Shown here: positions 1 through 6,353 of the stretch, piece by piece
Numbering within the stretch: the first letter of the stretch is position 1
How the letters are laid out: every line of letters begins with the position of its first letter
Source: Campylobacteraceae bacterium
GTDB lineage: Bacteria > Campylobacterota > Campylobacteria > Campylobacterales > Sulfurovaceae
Length of the DNA: 6,584 bases
Assembly (NCBI GenBank): GCA_027031505.1
Contig: JALVQH010000067.1
Location: 1-6,584 of the forward strand
Direction of reading: 5' to 3'
Program-made: the position numbers and the translations under genes
Notes under the pieces: model-generated
Told to the model about the DNA's origin: nothing
Databases searched by the model: none
The model's input: only the letters and a program-made list of their open reading frames with translations

Positions 1-229
1 CGACCTGTTCCGCCGCAGCGATGATCCCGTCGAGCGTCGTCTCGACGAGGGCTTCGAGGACGGCTTCCTTGGAAGGAAAGTGGTGATAAAACGTCCCCTT
101 GGCGATCCCGACCTTCCGGATGATATTCTCGACCGAGACGGCACCGTACCCCCGCTCGGCAAACAACGTCCCGGCAGCACGGACGATTTCCTCCCGTCGT
201 TCTACAGCTGTCTTGACGATCCGTTTCAT
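1..229 (-). CDS. TetR/AcrR-family transcriptional regulator, N-terminal part (cut by window edge)
   Basis: The reading frame is open from an ATG at 229-227 to the window edge, giving the first 76 residues. They form a typical TetR DNA-binding domain: helix 1 with REEIVRAAGTLFAERGY at about residues 12-28, then the helix-turn-helix around SVENIIRKVGIAKGTFYHHF (about 32-51), followed by the usual SKEAVLEAL start of helix 4. A purine-rich Shine-Dalgarno (GAGGAGA on the minus strand) lies about 9 nt before the ATG and fixes the start. Members of this family are dimeric repressors that release DNA on binding a small ligand through the C-terminal domain. That domain lies outside the window, so ligand and targets cannot be guessed. 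TetR genes are often autoregulated and often sit next to an efflux or metabolic operon, which would be to the left. The family call is secure; the specific role is unknown. Confidence 0.93.
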   Translation of the reverse strand, partial: MKRIVKTAVERREEIVRAAGTLFAERGYGAVSVENIIRKVGIAKGTFYHHFPSKEAVLEALVETTLDGIIAAAEQV

Positions 230-251
230 GCAGGTTTTCTCCTCTTTTTTC

Positions 252-263
252 GTTAGTATTAAC
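252..263. promoter_or_regulatory. Palindrome overlapping the tetR -10 region, possible autoregulatory operator
   Basis: GTTAGTATTAAC is palindromic except for the 256/259 pair, and it overlaps the putative -10 element of the tetR-family gene. A second GC-rich partial palindrome, CCCGGCGGG, follows at 263-271. Position and symmetry fit autorepression, which is common in the TetR family, but 12 bp is short for a TetR operator and could be chance. Confidence 0.25.
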
Positions 264-282
264 CCGGCGGGCATTATTCCAA
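255..282 (-). promoter_or_regulatory. Candidate promoter of the tetR-family gene
   Basis: On the minus strand TTGGAA (277-282) and AATACT (255-260) are separated by 16 nt and each match 4 of 6 consensus positions of a housekeeping sigma factor. The start codon follows about 26 nt after the -10 element, with the ribosome binding site in between. The assignment is by eye and the match is only moderate. Confidence 0.35.
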
Positions 283-285
283 TCA

Positions 286-332
286 GGAGCAGGGACTTTA
301 GTCCCGTTATGCAGGACTGAAGTTCTGCCTCC
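286..332. repeat. Bipartite hairpin repeat, copy A (REP/REPIN-like)
   Basis: Two hairpins sit back to back. The first is GGGACT-TT-AGTCCC (292-305). The second is GCAGGACT-GA-AGTTCTGC (311-328), with one G-T wobble. GTTAT joins them and CTCC closes the element. The 22 bases 286-307 recur exactly, inverted, at 4054-4075. Two related palindromes in opposite orientation are the layout of REPINs, short non-autonomous elements mobilised by RAYT transposases; no RAYT gene is visible here. The first hairpin lacks a T-run, so it is not an obvious intrinsic terminator. Confidence 0.75.
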
Positions 333-562
333 AAAGTGGGATAAATATTCGCCGGATCAATATATTTGATAGAGGGCGGCTAAAATAGGTGGGAGTATTG
401 CTATTTGAACCCTTTTGGATGGTTTTTCGTTTTGAACAAATATGGTCAAACAAATGAAACAAATGGAGCCAGGTAACAAACCACAAATAACGGGGAACAA
501 AATTTATTCGAGAGGGTAGAATGTCGGTGATGGAACGACACGCTGGGACGAGAGAAATATGA
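333..562. other. AT-rich intergenic spacer without a recognisable gene
   Basis: Between the hairpin repeat and the promoter of the HEPN-MNT pair I find no convincing gene on either strand. The short minus-strand frames crossing it (307-567 and 446-649) have unlike-protein composition and run across the repeat or antisense to the next gene. The one structured element is the palindrome ATCAA-TATAT-TTGAT at 356-370, loosely framed by GCCG (351-354) and CGGC (377-380). It could be a regulator-binding site or the foot of a small transcript. AT-rich composition continues into the downstream gene pair, so the spacer may have arrived with that cassette. Confidence 0.5.
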
Positions 563-568
563 TACAAT
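563..568 (+). promoter_or_regulatory. Candidate -10 element for the HEPN-MNT gene pair
   Basis: TACAAT lies 30 nt upstream of the preferred start codon at 598; an overlapping alternative is TATGAT at 558-563. No good -35 box is seen at the right spacing. A transcript starting near 575 would leave a short leader that includes the AGGA at 588-591, which supports the start at 598 over the ATG at 580. Confidence 0.3.
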
Positions 569-597
569 TACAGTAGAGAATGACATCAGGACAGGAC

Positions 598-1029
598 ATG
601 AATGAAGATGGGCGATACATCCAGAGATATAACAACTACAAAAAAGCATTCAAGCAATTGGAGGATGCGATAAAGCTATCGCATGAACGGGAATTATCCC
701 TGCTTGAAAAGCAAGGATTGATACAGGCGTTTGAATTTACACATCAACTGGCATGGAAACTGTTGAAAGATTATCTCAACTATCAGGGTAATTTTGAGAT
801 ACGAGGCTCCAGGGATGCCATAAGAGAAGCCTTTAACGCAGGCATCATCAAGGATGGAACACTCTGGATGCAAACCATACAAGCCAGGAATCTGACTTCT
901 CATACCTATGATGAAGAGATTGCTGAAGAGACGTATGAAGTGATTGCAAATGATTATATCATTCTTTTTGAAGATTTGTTACATACCTTTGAGGCCATCA
1001 TACAGGAACAACATCATGAACCTCAATAA
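598..1029 (+). CDS. HEPN-domain protein of the HI0074/nucleotidyltransferase substrate-binding family, likely HepT-type toxin
   Basis: This 143-residue, all-helical protein matches the HI0074-like family: the segments LIQAFEFTHQLAWKLLKDYL and GSRDAIREAFNAG followed by RNLTSHTY are its hallmarks. The last of these is a complete RX4HXY motif (R97, H102, Y104 counting from the ATG at 598). In HEPN ribonucleases these residues form the active site, and in HepT-MntA systems the Tyr is AMPylated by the partner to silence the toxin. I chose ATG 598 because AGGA (588-591) lies 6 nt before it; the in-frame ATG at 580 has no spaced Shine-Dalgarno and would add six residues. The gene overlaps the next by 14 nt, implying translational coupling and a complex. 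Composition is much more AT-rich than clpB, suggesting horizontal acquisition. Family call is firm; RNase and toxin activity are inferred, since some family members have only been described as substrate-binding subunits. Confidence 0.88.
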   Translation: MNEDGRYIQRYNNYKKAFKQLEDAIKLSHERELSLLEKQGLIQAFEFTHQLAWKLLKDYLNYQGNFEIRGSRDAIREAFNAGIIKDGTLWMQTIQARNLTSHTYDEEIAEETYEVIANDYIILFEDLLHTFEAIIQEQHHEPQ

Positions 1030-1303
1030 ATCCATTGCGGCACAAATAAAAAATGCAATTTTACAGAATAAAAAAATAGAAAAAGTGATCCTCTTTGGTT
1101 CGCGTGCCAAAGAGACAGCCCGGGAGGGTTCGGATATTGATTTGGCTCTTGTGGGGAAGGATTTGCATTTTAGAGATTTGTGCGATCTTGGTGTAAAACT
1201 TGATGGGTTGAACTTGCCTTATCAAATCGATTTCGTCCCATACAACAAAATCTCAAATCCAAACCTCAAAGAACACATTGACAGAGTTGGGATTGTGCTG
1301 TAA
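1016..1303 (+). CDS. MNT-type minimal nucleotidyltransferase, likely MntA-like antitoxin
   Basis: A 95-residue protein starting at ATG 1016, inside the end of the preceding gene. It is a minimal DNA polymerase beta-fold nucleotidyltransferase: GSRAKETAREGSDIDLAL contains the GSX10DXD signature with G28, S29, D40 and D42, and the third metal-binding acidic residue is probably D72 in YQIDFV. All catalytic residues are therefore present and the enzyme should be active. In characterised HepT-MntA pairs this protein transfers AMP from ATP to the Tyr of the HEPN partner's RX4HXY motif, neutralising the RNase. The length is usual for the family. An in-frame ATG at 944 would extend it through the upstream gene, but the added residues look out of frame with any domain, so I reject it. 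Symbol is withheld because the HEPN partner belongs to the HI0074 branch, not the best-studied HepT branch. Confidence 0.88.
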   Translation: MNLNKSIAAQIKNAILQNKKIEKVILFGSRAKETAREGSDIDLALVGKDLHFRDLCDLGVKLDGLNLPYQIDFVPYNKISNPNLKEHIDRVGIVL

Positions 1304-1308
1304 TCTTT

Positions 1309-1343
1309 CTACCCGCTACCCGCTACCTTCTACCCTCTCACTT
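1309..1343. repeat. Degenerate heptamer tandem array
   Basis: Five consecutive 7-bp units follow the stop codon of the nucleotidyltransferase gene: CTACCCG, CTACCCG, CTACCTT, CTACCCT and CTCACTT. The last unit is identical to the unit repeated inside cca (minus strand, 4555-4583). It resembles the short tandemly repeated repetitive heptamers described in cyanobacteria. No hairpin or T-run is evident, so it is not an obvious terminator for the upstream pair. Confidence 0.65.
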
Positions 1344-1380
1344 TCCTGCAACCCCGGTAGCAACTCTAAGTCGCCAAACC

Positions 1381-1389
1381 TGCTATACT
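1381..1389 (+). promoter_or_regulatory. Extended -10 promoter of clpB
   Basis: TGCTATACT is a TG-N extended -10 element (TATACT at 1384-1389). There is no good -35 hexamer 17 nt upstream, which an extended -10 can tolerate. The transcript would start near 1396, giving a leader of about 27 nt with the ribosome binding site. I see no CIRCE inverted repeat (HrcA), HAIR repeat (HspR) or sigma-32 type promoter between 1304 and 1422, so heat-shock control is not evident from this stretch. Confidence 0.55.
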
Positions 1390-1422
1390 ACCCCCAAACA
1401 AACGAACAGAAAGGAGTGAGCG

Positions 1423-3993
1423 ATGAATATCATGGACAAACTCACCAACCAGATGCAGGGAGCCATCGAGTCGGGTGTCTCGCTGGCACTGCACAACAAA
1501 AATCCTGAGGTCGATCCGCTGCACGTGCTGTGGGGGCTGATGACCAATACCCAGTCGATCCTCAACCAGGCACTCAACAAAATGAACGCCGAAAAAGCCG
1601 CCATCGAGCTGGAGGTCAAGAGTGCCGCTGAGAAGCTGCCCTCGGCCTCGACCGTCACCAAAGAGACCATCAAACTCTCGCAGAAACTTGCCCGGTCATT
1701 GCAAGCTGCCGAAGGGGTGATGGCCGCCAATGGAGACCAGTACCTCTCCGTCGACGCGTGGCTGATCGCCAACCTCGAGGAATCCTTCATCCGCGATACG
1801 CTCGGGCGCCAGATCGATCTGAGCGAACTGCGCAAAACCCTCGAGGCGATCCGGGGCGGGCAGACGATCGACTCTGCGTCGGCGGATGAGACCCTCGAAG
1901 CGCTGGAGCAGTACGGCATCGATCTCAACCAGAAAGCGCTCGACGGCGAACTCGATCCGGTAATCGGACGGGACGAAGAGATCCAGCGGATGATGCAGAT
2001 CCTCATCCGCAAGACCAAGAACAATCCCATCCTCATCGGTGAACCCGGTACAGGAAAAACCGCCATCGTTGAGGGGCTGGCGCAACGGATCGTGGACAAG
2101 GATGTCCCCACCAGCCTCCAGAATATGCGGGTGATTTCACTCGATATGAGCCGCCTGATCGCCGGAGCGAAGTATCGTGGAGAATTCGAAGATCGCCTCA
2201 AGGCGGTGGTCGACGAGGTGAAAAAAGCGGCCAATGTGATCCTCTTTATCGATGAGATCCACACCATCGTAGGAGCCGGAGCCAGTGAAGGAAGCATGGA
2301 TGCAGCCAATATCCTCAAGCCCGCTCTGGCCCGCGGGGAGCTGCATACCATCGGAGCCACGACGCTCAAGGAGTACCGCAAGTACTTCGAAAAAGACGCC
2401 GCCCTCCAGCGCCGCTTCCAGCCGGTCAAGGTGGATGAACCGAGCATCAACGAAGCGCTCCAGATCCTGCGCGGGATCAAAGACCGCCTCGAAGCGCACC
2501 ACAACGTCATCATCACCGACAGCGCCCTCGTGGCCGCAGCCAGACTGAGTGACCGCTACATCACCGACCGCTTCCTGCCGGATAAGGCGATCGACCTGAT
2601 CGACGAAGCAGCTGCGGAGCTGAAAATGGAGATCGAAAGCGAACCGACCGAACTGGCCAGGACGAAGCGGGAGATCGCGACCCTTCAAGTGGAGCGCGAA
2701 GCCCTCAAGATGGAAGAGAGCGACAAAAACACCGCCCGTCTCGAGGAGATTGCCAGAGAGTTGGCCGATCTCGAAGAGAAGCAGAGGATGCTCCAGGCGA
2801 AGTTTGAGCAGGAGAAGGCGATCTTCAACGAGATCGCCGAAGTCAAGAGCACCATCGAATCGCTCAAAGTCCAGACCGAGCAGGCCAAGCGCGAAGGGGA
2901 CTTCAACCGTGCTGCCGAGATCGAGTACGGCCAGATACCGGCCGCACAGCAGCAGCTGGCCGATCTCGAAGCACGCTGGGCGCAGATGACCCGGGAGGGG
3001 ACGCTGCTGAAAAACTCGGTCGACGAGGAGATGATCGCCAGCATCGTCAGCCGCTGGACAGGTATCCCGGTGAATAAAATGCTCCAGAGCGAAAAAGAGA
3101 AGATCCTCCACATCGAGGAGGTGCTCAAAGAGGAGGTGGTCGGTCAGGAAGAGGCGCTCAAGGCCGTCGCCCGCGCCATCAAGCGCAACAAAGCGGGTCT
3201 GAGCGATGTCAACCGTCCCATCGGCAGCTTCATGTTTCTCGGCCCCACCGGGGTGGGAAAAACCCAGGTCGCCAAGACGCTGGCGAAGTTCCTCTTCGAC
3301 TCGGAGCGGTCGCTGATCCGGATCGACATGAGCGAATACATGGAGAAACACGCCGCCAGCCGCCTTGTTGGTGCGCCCCCGGGATACGTCGGCTACGAAG
3401 AGGGGGGACAGCTGACTGAAGCGGTGCGCCGCAAGCCCTACAGTGTCGTGCTGTTTGACGAGATTGAAAAGGCGCATCCGGATGTCTTCAACACCCTGCT
3501 GCAGGTACTCGACGACGGACGCCTGACGGATAACAAAGGGGTGACGGTGGACTTCAAAAACACCATCATCATCATGACGAGCAACATCGCCTCGGATAAG
3601 ATCATGGAGTTCAACGATCCCGAAGACCGTCGCAAAGCGGTCAACGATGAGCTCAAACGGGCGTTCAAGCCCGAGTTCCTCAACCGTCTCGATGACATCG
3701 TGATCTTCAACCCGCTTGATCTGAACGCGATCACGCAGATTGTCGATATTCTCTTCCGGGCGATCGAGAAGAAGCTGGCTGAGCGGGACATCACCGTCAC
3801 GCTTACCCCGGCGGCCAAAGCCTACATCGCCGAAGCCGGGTTCGACCCCGTCTACGGCGCGCGCCCCCTCAAACGCGCTCTCTACGAAGTGGTCGAAGAC
3901 CGCCTCGCGGAGCTGATCCTCGAAGACAAAGTGGTCGAGGGCAGCCGTGTGGAGTTTGATGTGCAGAATGGGGAAGTGGTTGTACGATTTTAA
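1423..3993 (+). CDS. clpB: ATP-dependent chaperone/disaggregase ClpB
   Basis: This is a complete 856-residue ClpB (Hsp104 family), close to the usual length of about 860. A hexameric cytosolic AAA+ machine, it threads aggregated proteins through its pore together with DnaK. Order of parts: Clp N-domain (1-145); AAA1 with Walker A GEPGTGKT (206-213), Tyr pore loop KYRGEFE (250-256), Walker B ending FIDE (275-278) and arginine fingers in LQRRFQ (328-333); Glu/Lys-rich coiled-coil middle domain (about 404-525), which separates ClpB from ClpA and ClpC; AAA2 with Walker A GPTGVGKT (607-614), pore loop GYVGYEEG (654-661), Walker B LFDE (677-680) and sensor 2 GARPLKR (812-818). All ATPase residues are present. 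The IGF/L loop for ClpP docking is not seen, as expected. The start at 1423 is set by AAGGAG (1411-1416) 6 nt upstream. It is transcribed alone and converges with cca. Confidence 0.98.
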   Translation: MNIMDKLTNQMQGAIESGVSLALHNKNPEVDPLHVLWGLMTNTQSILNQALNKMNAEKAAIELEVKSAAEKLPSASTVTKETIKLSQKLARSLQAAEGVMAANGDQYLSVDAWLIANLEESFIRDTLGRQIDLSELRKTLEAIRGGQTIDSASADETLEALEQYGIDLNQKALDGELDPVIGRDEEIQRMMQILIRKTKNNPILIGEPGTGKTAIVEGLAQRIVDKDVPTSLQNMRVISLDMSRLIAGAKYRGEFEDRLKAVVDEVKKAANVILFIDEIHTIVGAGASEGSMDAANILKPALARGELHTIGATTLKEYRKYFEKDAALQRRFQPVKVDEPSINEALQILRGIKDRLEAHHNVIITDSALVAAARLSDRYITDRFLPDKAIDLIDEAAAELKMEIESEPTELARTKREIATLQVEREALKMEESDKNTARLEEIARELADLEEKQRMLQAKFEQEKAIFNEIAEVKSTIESLKVQTEQAKREGDFNRAAEIEYGQIPAAQQQLADLEARWAQMTREGTLLKNSVDEEMIASIVSRWTGIPVNKMLQSEKEKILHIEEVLKEEVVGQEEALKAVARAIKRNKAGLSDVNRPIGSFMFLGPTGVGKTQVAKTLAKFLFDSERSLIRIDMSEYMEKHAASRLVGAPPGYVGYEEGGQLTEAVRRKPYSVVLFDEIEKAHPDVFNTLLQVLDDGRLTDNKGVTVDFKNTIIIMTSNIASDKIMEFNDPEDRRKAVNDELKRAFKPEFLNRLDDIVIFNPLDLNAITQIVDILFRAIEKKLAERDITVTLTPAAKAYIAEAGFDPVYGARPLKRALYEVVEDRLAELILEDKVVEGSRVEFDVQNGEVVVRF

Positions 3994-4010
3994 CGCTGCA
4001 TATCCATGAC

Positions 4011-4075
4011 GAGGGGCTTTTGAGCCCCGTTATTACCGTACTGAGTATATTAGACGGGACTAAAGTCCCTGCTCC
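4011..4075. repeat. Bipartite hairpin repeat, copy B (REP/REPIN-like), between clpB and cca
   Basis: Two hairpins face each other across a 27-nt spacer: GGGGCT-TTTG-AGCCCC (4013-4028), followed by GTTAT as in copy A, and GGGACT-AA-AGTCCC (4056-4069 region). The 22 bases 4054-4075 are the exact inverted copy of 286-307. The element fills the whole 66-bp gap between the convergent clpB and cca stop codons and runs 16 bp into cca. It supplies the cca TAG stop (4062-4060) and its last codons. The hairpins could end both transcripts, though no good T-run follows either. Confidence 0.75.
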
Positions 4076-5574
4076 ACATCACGCAAAACTGATTTGACAT
4101 ACGCTACCGCCTCATCCCTCGTATCAATCCTCCCTTCGATTTGTTCCTGATAAACCGCATCCAGAATTTTGCGAAACTGGGGAGAAGGTATCAGCCCGAG
4201 AGCCATGAGGTCTCTCCCCTGCAGGAGGGGCTTCATGGGGGCATCGGTTACGTGGAGTCTGTGTGCTTGCTCCAGCAGCCACTCTCCGGCGGGATAGGTT
4301 CCCGGGTGTACCTCCCGGGTAGCCCGCCCCAGAAAATCGGCACGTGCCACACGTACCAAATCTTCGATATTGACCTTCGTCGCCAGTCTCCGTATAGCCG
4401 GAGCTTTGGCTCTGCCGGCATAGAGTTGTGAGGGCTTGAGATGGTGCTCTACGAGAGGCAGAATGCTCTCGATCCAGCCGTGCGCATCGGTGAGGCGATG
4501 CAGCAGGGTGCGTGCGGGCTTGATTCCTGCGCGTTCGTGACCTATGGCGCGAATGGAGTGAGAAGTGAGAAGTGAGAAGTGAGGAATTGTTGTGTATGAC
4601 TGTTTTGTCTCATGCCATTTTTCAATTGTCCCATCTTCGTACTCGAGGGTTGTGGTTGATGCCTTTCCAAGATCGTGACACAGAACAGCAAAGAGAAAAC
4701 GGAGCTTCTCTTTTTCATCCATTTCCAATTTCTCACTTATTGTTTCTAAATCTTCTGCCATCACATCGAGTGCCATCATTGTATGGATCCATACATCCCC
4801 TTCGGGGTGCCATTTTGGGGATTGGGGGACACCTGTGATGGCGTGAAGTTCAGGGAAATAGCGCTCCAGTATCCCCAACCGGCGCATCAGCTCAAACCCT
4901 GTGGACGGAGCAGGAGATTTGAGCAGAAGTTTTTTCCATTCGGTATGGATCCGTTCTTTTGGGAGCTCTTCGAGGAAGCCGTCATCCACCATCTGCTTGC
5001 AGAGGACAAACGTCTCCTCAGCTATCTCGAGATCAAAACGTGCTGCAAACTGTACAGCGCGATACACACGCAGAGGATCCTCGGCAAACGTCGCATCGTC
5101 GATGTGTTTCAGGTGCTTCTCCTGCAGATCCTTGATCCCGCCAAACGGATCGAGAAATTCGTGCGCTGCGATATCGTACCCGATGGCATTGATCGTAAAG
5201 TCTCTGCGTCTGGCCGCCTCAGCAAAGGTCATCTGCCCATCCACGCTCACATCAAATCCACGGTGACCACTGCCGACTTTGGATTCCCGGCGGGGGAAGG
5301 AGACATCGTACTCATTTCCATTATATGTCCATTTGATTACCCCGAAGCTCCTGCCCACGAGGTTGACCGATCCGCGGGCTTCCAGAATAGAGACCAATTG
5401 CTCCAGACGCTCAAGTCCATACACTTCGATGTCGTAGTCTTTGATCGGCATCCCGAGAAAATGATCCCGCACGCTTCCCCCCACCACGACGGCTCTGGCG
5501 TTGTGTTTGGCAAGGTGTCTGGAGAGGGTGTGGAGGATCGGGGGGAGTTGCATGGGGGCGTTCACATCGGTCAT
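4060..5574 (-). CDS. cca: CCA tRNA nucleotidyltransferase with HD domain
   Basis: A 504-residue class II tRNA nucleotidyltransferase, which adds or repairs the 3'-terminal CCA of tRNAs using CTP and ATP. The head domain has VVGGSVRD (30-37), the catalytic pair D46 and D48 in KDYDIE, RRRDFTINAIGYD (122-134) and EDPLRVYRAVQFAARF (165-180). An HD-type domain follows, with H256, H264, CHDLGK (299-304) and GHERAG (345-350). The frame is open 108 codons further upstream, but that part is antiparallel to nothing real: it is the fic gene read in another frame. I start at ATG 5574, 8 nt after the fic stop, where coupled reinitiation is likely; ATG 5553 is the alternative, and neither has a Shine-Dalgarno. 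About 22 residues between EDGTIE and IRAIGHE (roughly 319-340) look like an insertion and contain a heptamer array. The final residues EQGL and the stop lie in the hairpin repeat. A poly(A) polymerase is the main alternative function. Confidence 0.93.
   Translation of the reverse strand: MTDVNAPMQLPPILHTLSRHLAKHNARAVVVGGSVRDHFLGMPIKDYDIEVYGLERLEQLVSILEARGSVNLVGRSFGVIKWTYNGNEYDVSFPRRESKVGSGHRGFDVSVDGQMTFAEAARRRDFTINAIGYDIAAHEFLDPFGGIKDLQEKHLKHIDDATFAEDPLRVYRAVQFAARFDLEIAEETFVLCKQMVDDGFLEELPKERIHTEWKKLLLKSPAPSTGFELMRRLGILERYFPELHAITGVPQSPKWHPEGDVWIHTMMALDVMAEDLETISEKLEMDEKEKLRFLFAVLCHDLGKASTTTLEYEDGTIEKWHETKQSYTTIPHFSLLTSHSIRAIGHERAGIKPARTLLHRLTDAHGWIESILPLVEHHLKPSQLYAGRAKAPAIRRLATKVNIEDLVRVARADFLGRATREVHPGTYPAGEWLLEQAHRLHVTDAPMKPLLQGRDLMALGLIPSPQFRKILDAVYQEQIEGRIDTRDEAVAYVKSVLRDVEQGL
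4555..4583 (-). repeat. CTCACTT heptamer array inside the cca coding sequence
   Basis: On the minus (coding) strand three perfect CTCACTT units are followed by a partial fourth, CTCACTC. Three heptamers make seven codons, so the array reads through all frames and encodes HFSLLTSHS (residues 332-340). It lies in the part of the HD domain where homologues pass directly from the EDG turn to the GHE motif. Composition drops locally: 4561-4620 holds 23 G+C in 60. Confidence 0.8.
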
Positions 5575-5582
5575 GGCGGGTA

Positions 5583-6323
5583 TCACAGAGCAAGCTCGTA
5601 TCGCGTATTGCGACCGCTGTAGCCCTCCATGGGGCGCAGAATCCCTTTGGTGACCAAATCCTTGAGATGGCATGAGGCGGTAACGGCATCGGTTCTGGTG
5701 AGGGCTCTGTATTTCTTGTTGGTCAGCCCCTCCTCGAAATGACCTGCACCATAACCGAGTCGTTTGTTGATGGCTTTGTTCTGCTTGTCGTTGAGTTTGA
5801 TGTGCCTGATCTTGTCGTAAAAACGTGTTTTTTCGACAATATTTTCGATGGTCTGGAGCGAGATCTCGATCGAACATTCGATGCTCCGGGTATGCCATAC
5901 GATCCAGAGTGTGATGTCGAGAGGGGTTCCGGGTCGCACTTTCTGGTTCCGCTCCAGGGTATCATGGCAGCCGCGTCGATCTTCGTTGATAGCAGTCGAG
6001 ATCGAATAGTACCGGTTGTCCAGTCCACCGTTTCTGGCCAGGATGTAGTTGACGATGGCTCTGCCAATTCGGCCATTGCCGTCATCGTACGGATGGATCG
6101 ATTCAAACCACTCCACCCCTTCTATCAGAGAGGTGGATACGATCTCACTCATCAATGTCTCCACCGAGAACAGATCGTGCTCGCTTCGGGCAAGATAACT
6201 CATCTTCCCCTTGAGCTCACCACTTTTCTCCACGAGACGGAAAACAGCGGGCTCCAGCTGTGGATAATCGTACACAAAATGGGAAAAATTTTCATGCTGC
6301 CAAATCCACTTTGTGGTATCCAT
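5583..6323 (-). CDS. DUF4172-type Fic protein with apparent internal deletion
   Basis: A 246-residue Fic-family protein. Fic enzymes usually transfer AMP from ATP to hydroxyl side chains of target proteins. The N-terminus KWIWQHENFSHFVYDY is the DUF4172 signature. The class II inhibitory motif [S/T]xxxE[G/N] is present as TSLIEG (64-69), the catalytic loop as HPYDDGNGRIGR (77-88, H77), and a C-terminal winged helix covers about 195-245. In relatives the inhibitory helix and the catalytic loop are about 120-130 residues apart and the protein is about 370 long; here only seven residues separate them. The missing part includes the first helices and flap of the Fic fold, so AMPylation is doubtful, although the frame is intact. 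Also odd are C119-H120, where YY is usual, and TASCHL in the recognition helix, where TASRHL or TASRDL is usual. Start: GAGGG (6331-6335) lies 7 nt before the ATG. It is probably cotranscribed with cca. It may be a decaying gene or a surviving DNA-binding remnant. Confidence 0.85.
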   Translation of the reverse strand: MDTTKWIWQHENFSHFVYDYPQLEPAVFRLVEKSGELKGKMSYLARSEHDLFSVETLMSEIVSTSLIEGVEWFESIHPYDDGNGRIGRAIVNYILARNGGLDNRYYSISTAINEDRRGCHDTLERNQKVRPGTPLDITLWIVWHTRSIECSIEISLQTIENIVEKTRFYDKIRHIKLNDKQNKAINKRLGYGAGHFEEGLTNKKYRALTRTDAVTASCHLKDLVTKGILRPMEGYSGRNTRYELAL

Positions 6324-6353
6324 ACTCTATCCCTCTTTTATGGATCGATGGCT

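Noticed and set aside
307..649. Two minus-strand frames (307-567 and 446-649) in the spacer
   Set aside because: They lack domain-like composition and ribosome binding sites, and run through the hairpin repeat or antisense to the HEPN gene.
944..1015. Longer start for the MNT nucleotidyltransferase
   Set aside because: The added residues come from reading the HEPN gene out of frame; MNT proteins start just before the first helix, as from ATG 1016.
1304..1422. CIRCE, HAIR or sigma-32 heat-shock control site before clpB
   Set aside because: I looked for the inverted repeats and promoter pattern and found none; the only short symmetry (TAGCA 1358-1362 with TGCTA 1381-1385) is too weak.
1383..3818. 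Long minus-strand frames opposite clpB (up to 446 codons)
   Set aside because: They are antisense shadows of a GC-rich, strongly codon-biased gene, with the Ser/Arg-rich or Leu/Asp-rich composition typical of such shadows.
5575..5898. Upstream extension of the cca frame by 108 codons
   Set aside because: It overlaps the fic gene on the same strand in another frame, has Gln/Arg/His-rich shadow composition, and the nucleotidyltransferase fold starts just after ATG 5574.
598..6323. A single new defence or signalling system linking the HEPN-MNT pair, Cca and the Fic protein through nucleotidyl transfer
   Set aside because: The shared chemistry is suggestive, but the units are on opposite strands, separated by clpB and by repeats, and each has an ordinary explanation.
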